From NCBI GenBank assembly GCA_964387945.1, contig CAYLYX010000001.1, positions 186,001-250,000 of the forward strand: a DNA stretch of 64,000 nucleotides, in the 5' to 3' direction. Below are positions 36,152 through 45,232 of the stretch, in pieces. The stretch's first letter is position 1. Each line of letters starts with the position of its first letter. The translations under genes and the position numbers were made by a program. The notes beneath the pieces were generated by a model that ran no database searches, was not told the DNA's origin, and saw only the letters and a program-made list of their open reading frames with translations. This stretch comes from Parvicella sp964387945 (GTDB taxonomy: Bacteria; Bacteroidota; Bacteroidia; Flavobacteriales_D; Parvicellaceae).

Positions 36152-37113
36152 CGTGGAATAAACAGGTGATCAAACGCCCAAGCATTCAACTCATTTCCGA
36201 TATAGATGGCTTCGGGCTGTTTGTCCTTCAGGGTAACAATTACGGGAAATTCGTTGGATGACAAAGATACCGCCTCATAATCTTTAATCTTTATAAAGGG
36301 AAGTTGTGCATGATTTCGCTCAAAAAAGGCATCGATCACCTCGTCAGACTTCCAAAACTCTTGATCTTTGACCTTAGCGAAGAATACCGCCAATACTTTC
36401 TTTTCTGGATATAGTTCTTGATATACACCCACCCGCTTCGCTGCAGCATTGCAATGACCACATGAAGTACTAAAAAAGCAAATAGTATAGTCCTTTTCAT
36501 CCATAAATTCAGGTTGTTGACTCTCTATCGCTTCCCAGTATTTATCCCACTTTGCATTTGCTACTTTGTAAGCGTTCCCTCGATTATTAAATTCTTGATT
36601 TGCTGGTTTAGCATTATAAATCAAGAAGAAAAATGATAGATATCCTCCTACCAAAACGGTACTCATACTCCAAATTGACCATGCGGGCGCCCAAGTCTTA
36701 AAGCCCTTGAGCTGAATACGAGCGTAAATAATCAATAAAAGCACTAAGATCACCAACGGAAAACCAGAATAGCCATTCAAACTACCAAGTTCAGCATTTA
36801 CAAAACTCACATTTCCGTAAGCCGCTAGAAATGAGAAGATGTAGCTCAAAATTAACACTCCTGCCAACACTAAATACAGTCTATTAAACTTGCAGGTAAG
36901 CGTACAAACCACAAAAATCAACTCAAGAATAGTAATCACATGAACTTCTACAAGCGCAACTATTGAAGAGCCTGACAGCCCAGCTTCGAGCAAACTCCCA
37001 GTAGCATCTGCTGTGCCATAGAAATGACGAGAAACTCCAAACCCAATCACAGTAAAGGCTACAAACAACCGAATTGTCCAGCCCAATAAGTTGTTATTTT
37101 TCTGTCCTTCCAT
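36148..37113 (-). CDS. MauE/DoxX-like membrane protein fused to a thioredoxin-like domain
   Basis: 321 aa. N-terminal half has about five membrane helices in the MauE/DoxX style (WTIRLFVAFTVIGFGVSRHFYG; VEVHVITILELIFVVCTLT; etc.). After the last helix (about residue 180) comes a periplasmic domain with KDYTICFFSTSCGHCNAAAKRVGV: the CGHC is a thioredoxin-type redox motif. This layout resembles membrane-tethered thiol-disulfide proteins that work in respiratory or cytochrome maturation. Partners cannot be assigned; it converges on the cytochrome c gene. Confidence 0.75.
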   Translation of the reverse strand: MEGQKNNNLLGWTIRLFVAFTVIGFGVSRHFYGTADATGSLLEAGLSGSSIVALVEVHVITILELIFVVCTLTCKFNRLYLVLAGVLILSYIFSFLAAYGNVSFVNAELGSLNGYSGFPLVILVLLLIIYARIQLKGFKTWAPAWSIWSMSTVLVGGYLSFFFLIYNAKPANQEFNNRGNAYKVANAKWDKYWEAIESQQPEFMDEKDYTICFFSTSCGHCNAAAKRVGVYQELYPEKKVLAVFFAKVKDQEFWKSDEVIDAFFERNHAQLPFIKIKDYEAVSLSSNEFPVIVTLKDKQPEAIYIGNELNAWAFDHLFIPR

Positions 37114-37221
37114 CTAAATACAAAGTAACCTAATTCCTGCCAATTTTTGTATCTTTACGGGCAGTTTTAAGTTATGGTGATAGTTCGGCACTAAAATTGA
37201 ATATCATCAAATAAAATTACC

Positions 37222-37959
37222 ATGAAACGAATCCTGTTATTGACAATACTTATTACCTCTTCTCTCTTTTTGCTGGGTCAGAACGAAACGGATAGCCAAG
37301 GCAGAAAGCAAGGAAATTGGGTGAAATACTATGAAAATGGTAAAACCATTAGGTATAAAGGACAGTTCAAGGATAACGTTCCGTACGGTAAGTTCATTTA
37401 CTACTATGAATCAGGTGAAGTGCAAACCATCCTCGAATACGAAGAAAAGGGGTCAGCACTCGCAAAGACGTACTTTCCAACTGGAAATTTAATGGCAAAA
37501 GGGGCTTACCTAAACCAAAAAAAAGATGGTACATGGTGGTACTTTAGCGCAGATAAACTACTGATTTCCAAGGAGGTTTACAAAAATGGTGTTTTACACG
37601 GCACATCTTATAAGTTTTTCCCTACTGAGGTAGGTGACCAACCTAAAATCCTAGAAGAGATCAATTACGAGAACGGACTTGCTCAAGGAGAGTGGTCGCG
37701 CTATTACAAAGATGGAACCACACAAGTAAAAGGAAAATACAGAGATGGACTGCAACACGGAGAATGCATTTGGTATAGCACGTCTGGTAAGGGAGAGATT
37801 GTGGGTTACTTTAAGGAGGGTAAGAAAAACGGTCAATGGAGATATTACGATGAAGACGGAGAATATACAACCAAATTTTTCGTTAATGATAATGAATTAA
37901 AAGGTGAACTTCTTGAAAAATATCTAGAAGCGCAGAAAAAAGCGCAAGAGAACGAATGA
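37222..37959 (+). CDS. YwqK / MORN_2 repeat protein (1)
   Basis: 245 aa. Signal peptide (LLTILITSSLFLLGQ) then tandem MORN_2 (toxin-antitoxin YwqK-type) repeats of about 22 residues with YY.nGk..y.G.f and GvWwyYdedG consensus, for example YYESGEVQTILEY and WRYYDEDGEYTTKFF. These beta-hairpin repeats are usually found in secreted Bacteroidota proteins; despite the family name there is no evidence for antitoxin activity here. A weak -7 box TATCTTTA is at 37150-37157. It overlaps the next lipoprotein gene by 4 bp. Confidence 0.8.
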   Translation: MKRILLLTILITSSLFLLGQNETDSQGRKQGNWVKYYENGKTIRYKGQFKDNVPYGKFIYYYESGEVQTILEYEEKGSALAKTYFPTGNLMAKGAYLNQKKDGTWWYFSADKLLISKEVYKNGVLHGTSYKFFPTEVGDQPKILEEINYENGLAQGEWSRYYKDGTTQVKGKYRDGLQHGECIWYSTSGKGEIVGYFKEGKKNGQWRYYDEDGEYTTKFFVNDNELKGELLEKYLEAQKKAQENE

Positions 37960-38606
37960 ATAAACTGTACTACATAATTGCAGCGCTTATTATTGTTGGA
38001 ATCACCAACTGTAAGAAATCGGATAATCAGCCAGCGGAAATGTTTTACACCTACTTCCCTACCGAAATTGGTGTTTGGACAGAATATGAAGTTCATCAAG
38101 TAGTCCATAACGCAAGTGTTGGGACTGATACCAGTCATTTTTTCTTGAAAGAGGTCGTTGCCGAGGAGTTTATTGACAACCAAGGAAGGGTTACTTTTAG
38201 AATCGAGCGGTTCAAAAAAGATAGCCTCAATGGCACGTATGCTCTTTCTGATGTTTGGTACAGCAACTTAACCAACACCACGGCAGAAAAAGTGGAAGAG
38301 AATATTCGTTTCGTGAAATTGGTTTTTCCTGTAAAAGCAGGAAAATCATGGGATGGAAATGCGTATAACTCAGAAATCGAATGGGAGTATGAGTACGACA
38401 GCCTGCACATAGAAAGAACGTATAACAACCTCACGTTTGACAGCACCATCAAAGTTCAGCAAATCGACAATGTCAACCCGATTCAAAATCAGGTGGCGTA
38501 TGAAGTTTATGCCAACTACATTGGTTTGATCAGAAAAAGTTATGTGAACATTGAAAATGGTGATGGTCTGGAGGTCGAAATGACGATTATCGATTATGGA
38601 AGGTAA
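37956..38606 (+). CDS. Hypothetical lipoprotein
   Basis: 216 aa. Signal with lipobox GITNC (Cys20), followed by a single beta-rich domain of about 190 residues (MFYTYFPTEIGVWTEYEVHQV ... LVFPVKAGKSWDGNAYN). The YFP-IGxxxxYE opening resembles the 'lipoprotein with a tetratricopeptide-free beta domain' type widely seen next to YwqK proteins, but I recognise no defined family. It overlaps the S8 peptidase gene by 11 bp. Function unknown. Confidence 0.6.
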   Translation: MNKLYYIIAALIIVGITNCKKSDNQPAEMFYTYFPTEIGVWTEYEVHQVVHNASVGTDTSHFFLKEVVAEEFIDNQGRVTFRIERFKKDSLNGTYALSDVWYSNLTNTTAEKVEENIRFVKLVFPVKAGKSWDGNAYNSEIEWEYEYDSLHIERTYNNLTFDSTIKVQQIDNVNPIQNQVAYEVYANYIGLIRKSYVNIENGDGLEVEMTIIDYGR

Positions 38607-40275
38607 GTTATCACTGCGAGGATGGTTAGTTGTAATTTGCCTTGTTATTCTTAATGGCTTTGCCGCCCAACAAGACACCAACTACTACCGGATTAAGTTT
38701 ACGGATAAAAACAACACTCCATTTGACCTTCAGCAGCCTGATGAATTTCTTTCTCAAAAAGCGATTGAAAGACGAGACAAAAGTGGCATTACCGTAACTT
38801 CTCAGGACCTTCCGATTGATCCTGTCTATGTTTCCCAAGTACTAAGCTACAGCAGCGTTGAGTACGTAACACACTCCAACTGGTTCAACCAATTAGTGAT
38901 CGTATCGGACGACACCAATGACATCAATAGCATTGCTCAACTTCCTTTTGTAGCCAGCAGTCAACAATTTCTGAAACCACAAAACAAGTCCAAAAAAAGT
39001 GATTCCAAGTTGGCGATTCTCAGCCCAAAAGAGTCTATCGTTGTCAATCCTTACTATCCATATGGTGTCAATTTTGCACAACATCATTTGCATCATTTAG
39101 ATTACATGCACGACCTTGCTTTTAACGGACAAGGGATAGACATTGCTGTAATTGATGCAGGATTTGAAAACGTGACCTCCCTTAACGGGCTTCGGCACTT
39201 GTTTGAAACCGGACAAATTCTAAGCACTTATGATTTTGTAGATCTCGAACCAGATGTGGCAGAAGATCACAATCATGGTAGTGCTGTTCTTTCAGTAATA
39301 GCAGGCTACATCGAAGGAGAGTTTTATGGTGCTGCTCATCGCGCCAATTTTCATTTGTTACGATCTGAAGATGCAACTGCAGAGTACATCATTGAAGAAG
39401 ATTTTTGGGTGCGAGCAGCTGAATATGCAGACTCAGCCGGTTGTGACATTATCAATACCTCACTGGGGTACTCCACCTTTGACGATAGTACGCAAAACCA
39501 CACTTATGATGAGATGGATGGCAATACCACGCTGATTGCAAAAGCCAGTGATATTGCTTCTTCCAAAGGCATTCTTTGCATCACTTCTGCTGGAAATTTG
39601 GGCGAGAGCGACTGGGGATACATTAGCACCCCAGCCGATGCTGACAGTACGCTCACCATAGGTGCTGTAGATCAATACAATCAATTGGCAGCCTTTAGCA
39701 GCTATGGTCCGAGTGCAGATGGTGATTTAAAGCCCAATCTGGTTTCTGTAGGCTGGTTGACACAACTCATTGCTCCCTGGGACAATGAGATCATACAAGG
39801 CAATGGGACTTCTTTTTCTGCTCCGCTTGTGTCTGGTATAGCAGCCTGTTTGTGGCAAGCACTTCCAGATTTAACCAACATGGAGCTCAAGACACTACTC
39901 GAATCTACAGCAAATCAAGCAGCGACTCCAGATACACTAAGAGGCTATGGTTTTCCCAAAGTTTTTGACGCCTATCAAAGCGTAACGGGAATATCTCACC
40001 AAAATCCGAGGGGTTTAGAAATTCAAAATATCTATCCTAATCCTATACACGAAAATGAGGTTCTGTACCTTAGAATAGCTTCTGATGTAGATGCGCAAGT
40101 AGATATTCTATTCATCGATCAATTGGGACGTATTGCAGCTAAGCATTCTGCTTTTCTGAATATCGGTATCAATCTAGCCTCGTTTCCAAACGGTCTGCGC
40201 CTATCAAAAGGTGTTTATACTCTAGTCATACAAAATGAGGATCAGATAGACTTACAAAAAGTAGTTCTGCATTAA
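38596..40275 (+). CDS. Subtilisin-family (S8) serine protease with T9SS sorting domain
   Basis: 559 aa, secreted (signal peptide VICLVILNGFAAQQ). Prodomain-like region to about 135, then an S8 domain with the three catalytic segments: IAVIDAGFENV (Asp), HNHGSAVLSVIAGY (His) and NGTSFSAPLVSGIAA (Ser). The oxyanion Asn is in TSAGNLG. The C-terminal 85 residues are a type A T9SS sorting domain (IQNIYPNPIHENEVLYL). Predicted cell-surface or secreted protease. The start is inside the previous lipoprotein gene; the 3' end overlaps cysH convergently by 4 bp. Confidence 0.9.
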   Translation: MEGKLSLRGWLVVICLVILNGFAAQQDTNYYRIKFTDKNNTPFDLQQPDEFLSQKAIERRDKSGITVTSQDLPIDPVYVSQVLSYSSVEYVTHSNWFNQLVIVSDDTNDINSIAQLPFVASSQQFLKPQNKSKKSDSKLAILSPKESIVVNPYYPYGVNFAQHHLHHLDYMHDLAFNGQGIDIAVIDAGFENVTSLNGLRHLFETGQILSTYDFVDLEPDVAEDHNHGSAVLSVIAGYIEGEFYGAAHRANFHLLRSEDATAEYIIEEDFWVRAAEYADSAGCDIINTSLGYSTFDDSTQNHTYDEMDGNTTLIAKASDIASSKGILCITSAGNLGESDWGYISTPADADSTLTIGAVDQYNQLAAFSSYGPSADGDLKPNLVSVGWLTQLIAPWDNEIIQGNGTSFSAPLVSGIAACLWQALPDLTNMELKTLLESTANQAATPDTLRGYGFPKVFDAYQSVTGISHQNPRGLEIQNIYPNPIHENEVLYLRIASDVDAQVDILFIDQLGRIAAKHSAFLNIGINLASFPNGLRLSKGVYTLVIQNEDQIDLQKVVLH

Positions 40276-40958
40276 AGATGTAAACCACACTCCGTTTTTG
40301 GGTTATTATTCCATCGTCCTACTCGTCCTTTTCCGGGCACAGTACAATGTTCGCAACCCACAGAAAAGTATCCTTTAGCTTGCAGCGGATGAAACGGTAA
40401 AAGATGTTCTTTAATGTAAGCTTCTCTTTCTTCAGCCGAAACGTCCAATAAGGGATAAAACTTGAGCATCCCACCTCTTTCCTCAAAAATATCTAATGTA
40501 GCTCTGTGATCACTTTGCCATTCCATCAAACCAGAAACCCAAACCTTATAATCGTCTTTCAACGCATTAAGTGGTTCCACTTTATTTACTGAGCAACACA
40601 AATCTGGGTCTGTTTTCCATGTCTCATCCTTTGTAGTGAAATCATGTTTCCACTTTTCTGCTTTAACGTCTTTCACGTTTAACCCGTAAATTTCTGCTAG
40701 ATAATCCTTGTAAAGTAATGTCTCTTTGAAGTGATATCCTGTATCAATGAAATAAATCAATTGCTCCGGTTTATTTTCTGCAAACAGGTGCAATAAATAT
40801 GCAGAAGTAGTTGCAAATGAAGATGTCAACATGATATCTGCCGCATCAAAATCCTTGTACAGTTCTTTAATTCTGTCTTCAACAGAAAGCTTTCTATACT
40901 TCTTGTTTAGCCCAGCTATTTGCTCCACATCAACCACTAGTCCCTCATTTAACTCCAT
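40272..40958 (-). CDS. cysH: Phosphoadenylyl/adenylyl-sulfate reductase CysH
   Basis: 228 aa from ATG at 40958 (a longer frame from 41018 is not supported by the family). PAPS reductase domain: TSSFATTSAYLLHLF P-loop-like SFxxxS, and FIDTGYHFKETLLYKD. The presence of CCSVNKVEPL near residue 125 and GCEHC ... ECGLHL at the C-terminus marks the [4Fe-4S] APS-reductase type, where the last Cys in the GLH tail attacks APS. Converts APS (or PAPS) to sulfite for assimilation. The rest of the pathway is outside the window. Confidence 0.9.
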   Translation of the reverse strand: MELNEGLVVDVEQIAGLNKKYRKLSVEDRIKELYKDFDAADIMLTSSFATTSAYLLHLFAENKPEQLIYFIDTGYHFKETLLYKDYLAEIYGLNVKDVKAEKWKHDFTTKDETWKTDPDLCCSVNKVEPLNALKDDYKVWVSGLMEWQSDHRATLDIFEERGGMLKFYPLLDVSAEEREAYIKEHLLPFHPLQAKGYFSVGCEHCTVPGKGRVGRWNNNPKTECGLHL

Positions 40959-41034
40959 TTGTAAATATTTCTTTTCTGATTTGAAGTATTTTCTAACTTC
41001 GCAAAGATAACTAAACACTATTAAACTAATAACT

Positions 41035-41658
41035 ATGAAAAAACGTCTGATTTACATTACGTTAGCCCTGTTCAGCATCGGAATGGTGAGCTGTGGTGCC
41101 GAGGAATCTGAGAGCGAAGAGCAAGATGGAGAGGCAAAAGAGGAGACTAAAGAAGGAGAAACAGTGCAAGAAGAAGCTCCCCCAGCTTTTGAAGACATCT
41201 GTACAGCTGCAACTGAGGTTTTTCTACAAGTAGAGAATTATGAGTACGGCCTAACTGAACCGTTTACGTTTAACGGAAACTTCGAGGTAAAGCGATCTCA
41301 ATGGACAGTTCTTACCGATAGTACGGCAGAATTGAAGCTGTATAACTATGATCTTGGTGAAGAGACTGAGAACAATCTGGAGGTTTATGTTACCTTGAAT
41401 GCAAAAAACGGAAACGTGTTGGATCCAGCCCTATATCCATATCAAGATTGGGACAAAGATTACTGGTCTAAAGTTAATGTGATTGCACCACAAGGTACGG
41501 TATGGTTTAATTGGGTTTCTGGTATGCCAGACCAAGGAAACGTACAAATTGACTTCTTAGATAAGGATCACGTTTGTGGTAAATTCATGCTTGAAGTAAA
41601 CCAACCGGACAACAACACAATTGGACACGTAGTTCTTAATGGAACTTTCAACCACTGA
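41035..41658 (+). CDS. Hypothetical lipoprotein with acidic linker
   Basis: 207 aa. Lipobox GMVSC (Cys20), then a Glu/Lys-rich linker to about residue 55, and a C-terminal beta-rich domain (EDICTAATEVFLQVENYEYGLTEPFTFNG ... HVCGKFMLEVNQPDNNTIGHVVLNGTF). No known family recognised. A TAACTTCG at 40994-41001 with TTG 11 bp upstream is a weak promoter candidate. Confidence 0.6.
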   Translation: MKKRLIYITLALFSIGMVSCGAEESESEEQDGEAKEETKEGETVQEEAPPAFEDICTAATEVFLQVENYEYGLTEPFTFNGNFEVKRSQWTVLTDSTAELKLYNYDLGEETENNLEVYVTLNAKNGNVLDPALYPYQDWDKDYWSKVNVIAPQGTVWFNWVSGMPDQGNVQIDFLDKDHVCGKFMLEVNQPDNNTIGHVVLNGTFNH

Positions 41659-41791
41659 TTGTTATTTCATTTGTTGAGCAGAAGCTTTTGTTTATCATAA
41701 GTTTTTCTACTTTTATCCCAGCTATCAATTTTTGGCCTTATTTTTTCAGTATTTTGTAAGAAATTACAGAGATTATCTAAATGTAACAACT

Positions 41792-42655
41792 ATGACTTTA
41801 TCCAGAGGATTTTTGATTTGTCTTATCTTTTTAAGCAGTTTGTTCACTTTCGGACAAAATGAATTGGATGCTGACGGAAAGAAAACAGGGTACTGGCAGA
41901 TTACTGGTGCCATGAAAAAAGGAAGTAGTTCTGAAGGTTATACAGCAGATGAAATTGTTGAGGAGGGGAATTTTGAAAGAAGCAGAAAAGAAGGTCTTTG
42001 GAAAAAGTATTATCCAGGTGGTCAGCTAAAGAGCGAGATCGAATACACCAAAGGAAAAGCGAGTGGAAAGTTTGTTACTTATTTCAAGAATGGACAAGTA
42101 GAGGAACAAGGAAACTGGCAAGGAGGAAAGTATAAAGGTGATTACGAAATGTACTATCCAAATGGACAGATTCGTCAAAAGAAGACGTTCAACGAAAATG
42201 GTGCTACTGAAGGGAAAGTTACCATGTGGTATCCTAACGGACAAAAGGAGATCGAATTTAACACCGTAAATGGTCAGGAAGATGGTCAGGCTACGTGGTG
42301 GTATGAAAACGGAGATAAGAAGAAAGAGCAAAACTTTACAGGTGGTGTCATGGATGCTCCTGCAGAAGAGTTTGCAATGGAAAACCCTCCTTATGTAGAT
42401 CCAAACAAGAAACCAGCTAAGAAAGGTCCTAAGATCCAAGGTGATTTCAACGGAAACAGTGGTTTGGTGGATTGCTACGGAAAGACGTATGACAAGGATA
42501 AAAACATCTTAATGGATGGATGCTTCCAAGATGGAAGGCTTTTTAACGGAAGACATTACATCTACGATGAGTACGGACTGTTAGACCACATTGAGGTGTA
42601 TGAGAATGGAGAATACGTGGGTAACGGTGTGATTGGAGCAAAAGACAAGTACTAG
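41792..42655 (+). CDS. YwqK / MORN_2 repeat protein (2)
   Basis: 287 aa from ATG at 41792; the longer 307-aa frame from 41732 lacks the hydrophobic signal at its N-terminus and is rejected. Signal peptide (LICLIFLSSLFTFGQ) followed by about seven MORN_2 repeats (GLWKKYYPGGQLKSEIEYTKG; KYKGDYEMYYPNGQIRQKK), a Pro/Lys-rich spacer and a last repeat set near the C-terminus. Secreted or outer-membrane-associated scaffold of unknown role. Followed by a strong intrinsic terminator. Confidence 0.8.
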   Translation: MTLSRGFLICLIFLSSLFTFGQNELDADGKKTGYWQITGAMKKGSSSEGYTADEIVEEGNFERSRKEGLWKKYYPGGQLKSEIEYTKGKASGKFVTYFKNGQVEEQGNWQGGKYKGDYEMYYPNGQIRQKKTFNENGATEGKVTMWYPNGQKEIEFNTVNGQEDGQATWWYENGDKKKEQNFTGGVMDAPAEEFAMENPPYVDPNKKPAKKGPKIQGDFNGNSGLVDCYGKTYDKDKNILMDGCFQDGRLFNGRHYIYDEYGLLDHIEVYENGEYVGNGVIGAKDKY

Positions 42656-42680
42656 AACTAAATATTTGAAGATAGAAAAG

Positions 42681-42715
42681 GGTTATTCGTGAAAGCGAGT
42701 AACCTTTTTTGTTTT
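42681..42715 (+). terminator. Intrinsic terminator after YwqK protein 2
   Basis: GGTTATTCG pairs with CGAGTAACC (one G-T wobble) around TGAAAG, followed directly by TTTTTTGTTTTT. A textbook rho-independent terminator. It also meets the end of the minus-strand sigZ gene, which ends at 42715. Confidence 0.85.
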
Positions 42716-43275
42716 TAGTGATTGCATTCCGGACGCTGACAATCTGGTTCTCCAGCAAGCTTACCATTTTCGTCAATGTGATACTTGCAGCAGGTTACAA
42801 ATTTGTCTTTGAGCATTTCTCGCCCTCTCACCACTCGAGACTTAATGGCAGAAACGGATAGGTTAAGTCGATCGGCAATATCCTGATGCTTTAATCCTTC
42901 AATTTCGGAGAGTAAAATGGCTTCCCTATACTTTTTGGGCAGTTCGTTAATGTGTGGTTCAAGACAACAGAAACTATCCTTTATAGACAATTCTTGATTG
43001 TCTTCAGACAATAACTCATCCATCAAGGGTTGATTGGTTCCTTTCTGCTTTCTGAAGTAATCGTTGATCGCATTTCTTGTAACGGTGTATAGCCAAGCAT
43101 TCAGGTTACTATCTGGTGAAAGTTTATCGATATTTTGAATCGATTTGAGGTAAACTTCCTGAAGTAAATCCTCTGCGTCTTCTCTGTGGTGAATTTTAGA
43201 AATAATAAACCCTAAAAGCTGAGACGAAAATTCGTCCCAGCTTCGTTCAATGGTATTTCTGTTCTTTACTGTCAC
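42715..43275 (-). CDS. sigZ: RNA polymerase sigma factor, SigZ-type ECF
   Basis: 186 aa. Region 2 (GFIISKIHHREDAEDLLQEVYLKS; NLNAWLYTVTRNAINDYFRK) and region 4 (LPKKYREAILLSEIEGLKHQDIADRLNLSVSAIKSRVVRGREMLK) of an ECF sigma. After region 4 the protein carries a Cys-rich tail, FVTCCKYHIDENGKLAGEPDCQRPECNH, typical of SigZ and a likely metal-binding or redox-sensing patch. It sits 50 bp downstream of a metallothionein-like gene on the same strand, so the two probably form a metal-response operon. The regulon is unknown. Confidence 0.88.
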   Translation of the reverse strand: MTVKNRNTIERSWDEFSSQLLGFIISKIHHREDAEDLLQEVYLKSIQNIDKLSPDSNLNAWLYTVTRNAINDYFRKQKGTNQPLMDELLSEDNQELSIKDSFCCLEPHINELPKKYREAILLSEIEGLKHQDIADRLNLSVSAIKSRVVRGREMLKDKFVTCCKYHIDENGKLAGEPDCQRPECNH

Positions 43276-43325
43276 AATTCTTACGCTAAAGGTACTTCAT
43301 TCAAAGCACAATTGCAGCCTTTTAC

Positions 43326-43466
43326 TTAGTTACAGCAGCTGCACTTCGAACAATCGCACTTGTCACAAGGACAAGTTTCTGGAGTACATTTTTCGCAGTT
43401 ACAATTTGTACACTCACAATTCGTGCAGGTGCATTTTCCTTGGTTTATTTCTTCATTTGTTTTCAT
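43326..43466 (-). CDS. Metallothionein-like 46-aa Cys-rich protein
   Basis: A short gene easily overlooked: ATG at 43466, TAA at 43328-43326. The 46-aa product has 14 cysteines (30%) in a regular CxCxxCxCxxC repeat at positions 12, 14, 17, 19, 22, 24, 27, 32, 34, 37, 39, 42, 44 and 45, with Lys/Asn/Glu/Asp/Ser/Thr spacers, which is the ligand pattern of metallothioneins and not of zinc fingers. It has no signal peptide, so it is likely cytosolic and binds Zn, Cu or Cd. It lies immediately upstream of sigZ on the same strand. No TAnnTTTG box is seen upstream; a TAGTACTA palindrome is at 43479-43486. Confidence 0.75.
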   Translation of the reverse strand: MKTNEEINQGKCTCTNCECTNCNCEKCTPETCPCDKCDCSKCSCCN

Positions 43467-43518
43467 AACGTTCTTTTATAGTACTAACGCTATGGGCGCG
43501 AAAAAGTCGCAGAATCTA

Positions 43519-44907
43519 CTAAAAAAATATCAATGCACTGCTGAAAATGAGAATCCCCACCAGCATAAAAAGAAGTGTATAAGGCAGTATTTCTTTGGCT
43601 TTGAGACCTGTTATGGCGAGTAGCGGCAATGCCCAAAAAGGTTGTAACATATTGGTCAATTGATCGCCATATGCCATGGCCATTACGCCTTTAGGGAGTG
43701 ACAAACCGTTATTGATTGCCGTTTCAATAATTACGGGACCTTGCACTACCCATTGCCCTCCTCCGCTGGGTACAAATACATTCATAGCTCCAGCAGACGC
43801 AAACGTCATTAGAGGGAACGTTGTACCATCCGAAATGCTACTGATACTATTTGCTAGGTCGGTCATCAGTCCACTGCCCTGCATCAAGGACATAATGCCA
43901 TAATACAATGGGAACTGCAAAAGAATTCCACTTACTCCACCGATAGCACTTCCCACAGCATCCAGCATCTTTTTGATGCTTCCGTGAAAGACAAAAACAA
44001 GCCCCAATAAGGTGAAGTTGACAAAATCAGGAGTGATAAACGTCAATTTCTGTGGCTCTGGAGTGTGATAAATTCGTACTAAGACATAACCTAATAGTCC
44101 GATTCCCAAAAACCTACCGAGCCAAAGCGAAGCATCTATTTTTTCTGCGCCTTGAACGGGTTCATCACTCGCTGTTTCCATATGAGCCGTTTTCTCCACT
44201 TTTGGAATACTCGTTTTCACTCTTTTTCCCAACCAGAATGCTACCGAAGAAAGCACGACCAACACGCAAATACTTACGATAATGTTCATGGATGAGAAAA
44301 CCGTGTCTGTCATCGGAATCAATTCGGGCAACTTTCCACCAAATGTATTCTCACCCATGAGTTTGGAGAGCTCAGTTGGATCAGCCGCTTTGATGGGTGC
44401 AGAGCCCGAAAGTCCACCGTGCCAGACCATCAATCCCACATATCCGCATGCTCCGATCAGTCCGTAATTGATTTCCCAGCATTCTGAAGTGGCTTTTTCA
44501 GCAATTTTACGAGCAAACAGCGCTCCAAACACCAATCCTAGACCCCAATTGAATAAACTCATTAAAATCGTCATAGAAGTCACTAAAACAGCTGCAGAAG
44601 CATTATTCGAAGCATAACCGGATAATCTATTCAAGAGTTGATCTACTGGTTTGGAGAGTGCTAATACGTGTCCTAATAGGAGCATGAGCATCATTTGCAT
44701 GGCAAAGCTAAACCCAGAAGGACTCCAAAGTCCAGTATACCAAAGGTTGAGTGTATTGACCAACTTCGACTTATCGTTGTCAAATACATCACCTGAACCC
44801 AACAACATAACGAGGACAAATGAGATCAGCGTAAGGATCAAAGCAATTGTAAAAGGAGTTGGGAGAACTCGCTTGAAGAGGTCAGCATATTTGTTGGTAA
44901 AACTCAT
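43519..44907 (-). CDS. AtoE/TIGR00366-family short-chain fatty acid transporter
   Basis: 462 aa with about 11-12 membrane segments. Family signatures include FKRVLPTPFTIALILT at the N-terminus, WYTGLWSPSGFSFAMQMMLMLLLGHVLALSKP, FNWGLGLVFGALFARKIAEKA, AVGSAIGGVSGILLQFPLYYGIM, NVFVPSGGGQWVVQGPVI and MLQPFWALPLLAITGLKAKEILPYT, the hallmarks of the AtoE-type (TIGR00366) carriers. It is expected to import short-chain fatty acids such as butyrate or acetoacetate. No ato enzymes are adjacent. Confidence 0.9.
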   Translation of the reverse strand: MSFTNKYADLFKRVLPTPFTIALILTLISFVLVMLLGSGDVFDNDKSKLVNTLNLWYTGLWSPSGFSFAMQMMLMLLLGHVLALSKPVDQLLNRLSGYASNNASAAVLVTSMTILMSLFNWGLGLVFGALFARKIAEKATSECWEINYGLIGACGYVGLMVWHGGLSGSAPIKAADPTELSKLMGENTFGGKLPELIPMTDTVFSSMNIIVSICVLVVLSSVAFWLGKRVKTSIPKVEKTAHMETASDEPVQGAEKIDASLWLGRFLGIGLLGYVLVRIYHTPEPQKLTFITPDFVNFTLLGLVFVFHGSIKKMLDAVGSAIGGVSGILLQFPLYYGIMSLMQGSGLMTDLANSISSISDGTTFPLMTFASAGAMNVFVPSGGGQWVVQGPVIIETAINNGLSLPKGVMAMAYGDQLTNMLQPFWALPLLAITGLKAKEILPYTLLFMLVGILIFSSALIFF

Positions 44908-44965
44908 ACTGCACTAAGGTAGTAAAAACAAAAAAGTTGTAACCGATCGGATCAGAAAGCAAAAC

Positions 44966-45232
44966 TTACTTTTTCCACATTCCCAATAAGTCCTTGAAGA
45001 AATACATGATGCGCTTACCAAAAATAAAGTAGAAAGCAACGGCTAGTAAGATGTAAGGAGCTACCATCAGAATAGTAATACCCGCATTGATACCGTTTCC
45101 TACGGTCAATTCGTTTTGTTCGCTACTTTCTATTTGCGTTCTACAGTTCACACAACCTTGCGCCAATGCTTGTGCATTCAACAAGATGAAACCTGCGATA
45201 AGCAAAACAATATTTCTTAGAGCTCTACGCAT
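44966..45232 (-). CDS. Small membrane protein at end of the cytochrome oxidase operon
   Basis: 88 aa. Possible signal peptide or first helix (VLLIAGFILLNAQALAQ), a short periplasmic stretch with CVNCR, and a second helix (ITILMVAPYILLAVAFYFIF). CxxC is not a CxxCH heme motif, so a redox or metal role is conceivable. It starts inside DUF420 (8-bp overlap) and is the last gene of the oxidase operon. Not a family I can name; conserved position in the operon suggests a role in oxidase assembly. Confidence 0.6.
   Translation of the reverse strand: MRRALRNIVLLIAGFILLNAQALAQGCVNCRTQIESSEQNELTVGNGINAGITILMVAPYILLAVAFYFIFGKRIMYFFKDLLGMWKK

Noticed and set aside
37222..37959. Antitoxin function for the YwqK protein
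   Set aside because: Signal peptide and absence of a toxin partner make a secreted scaffold far more likely; the family name comes from a single B. subtilis annotation.
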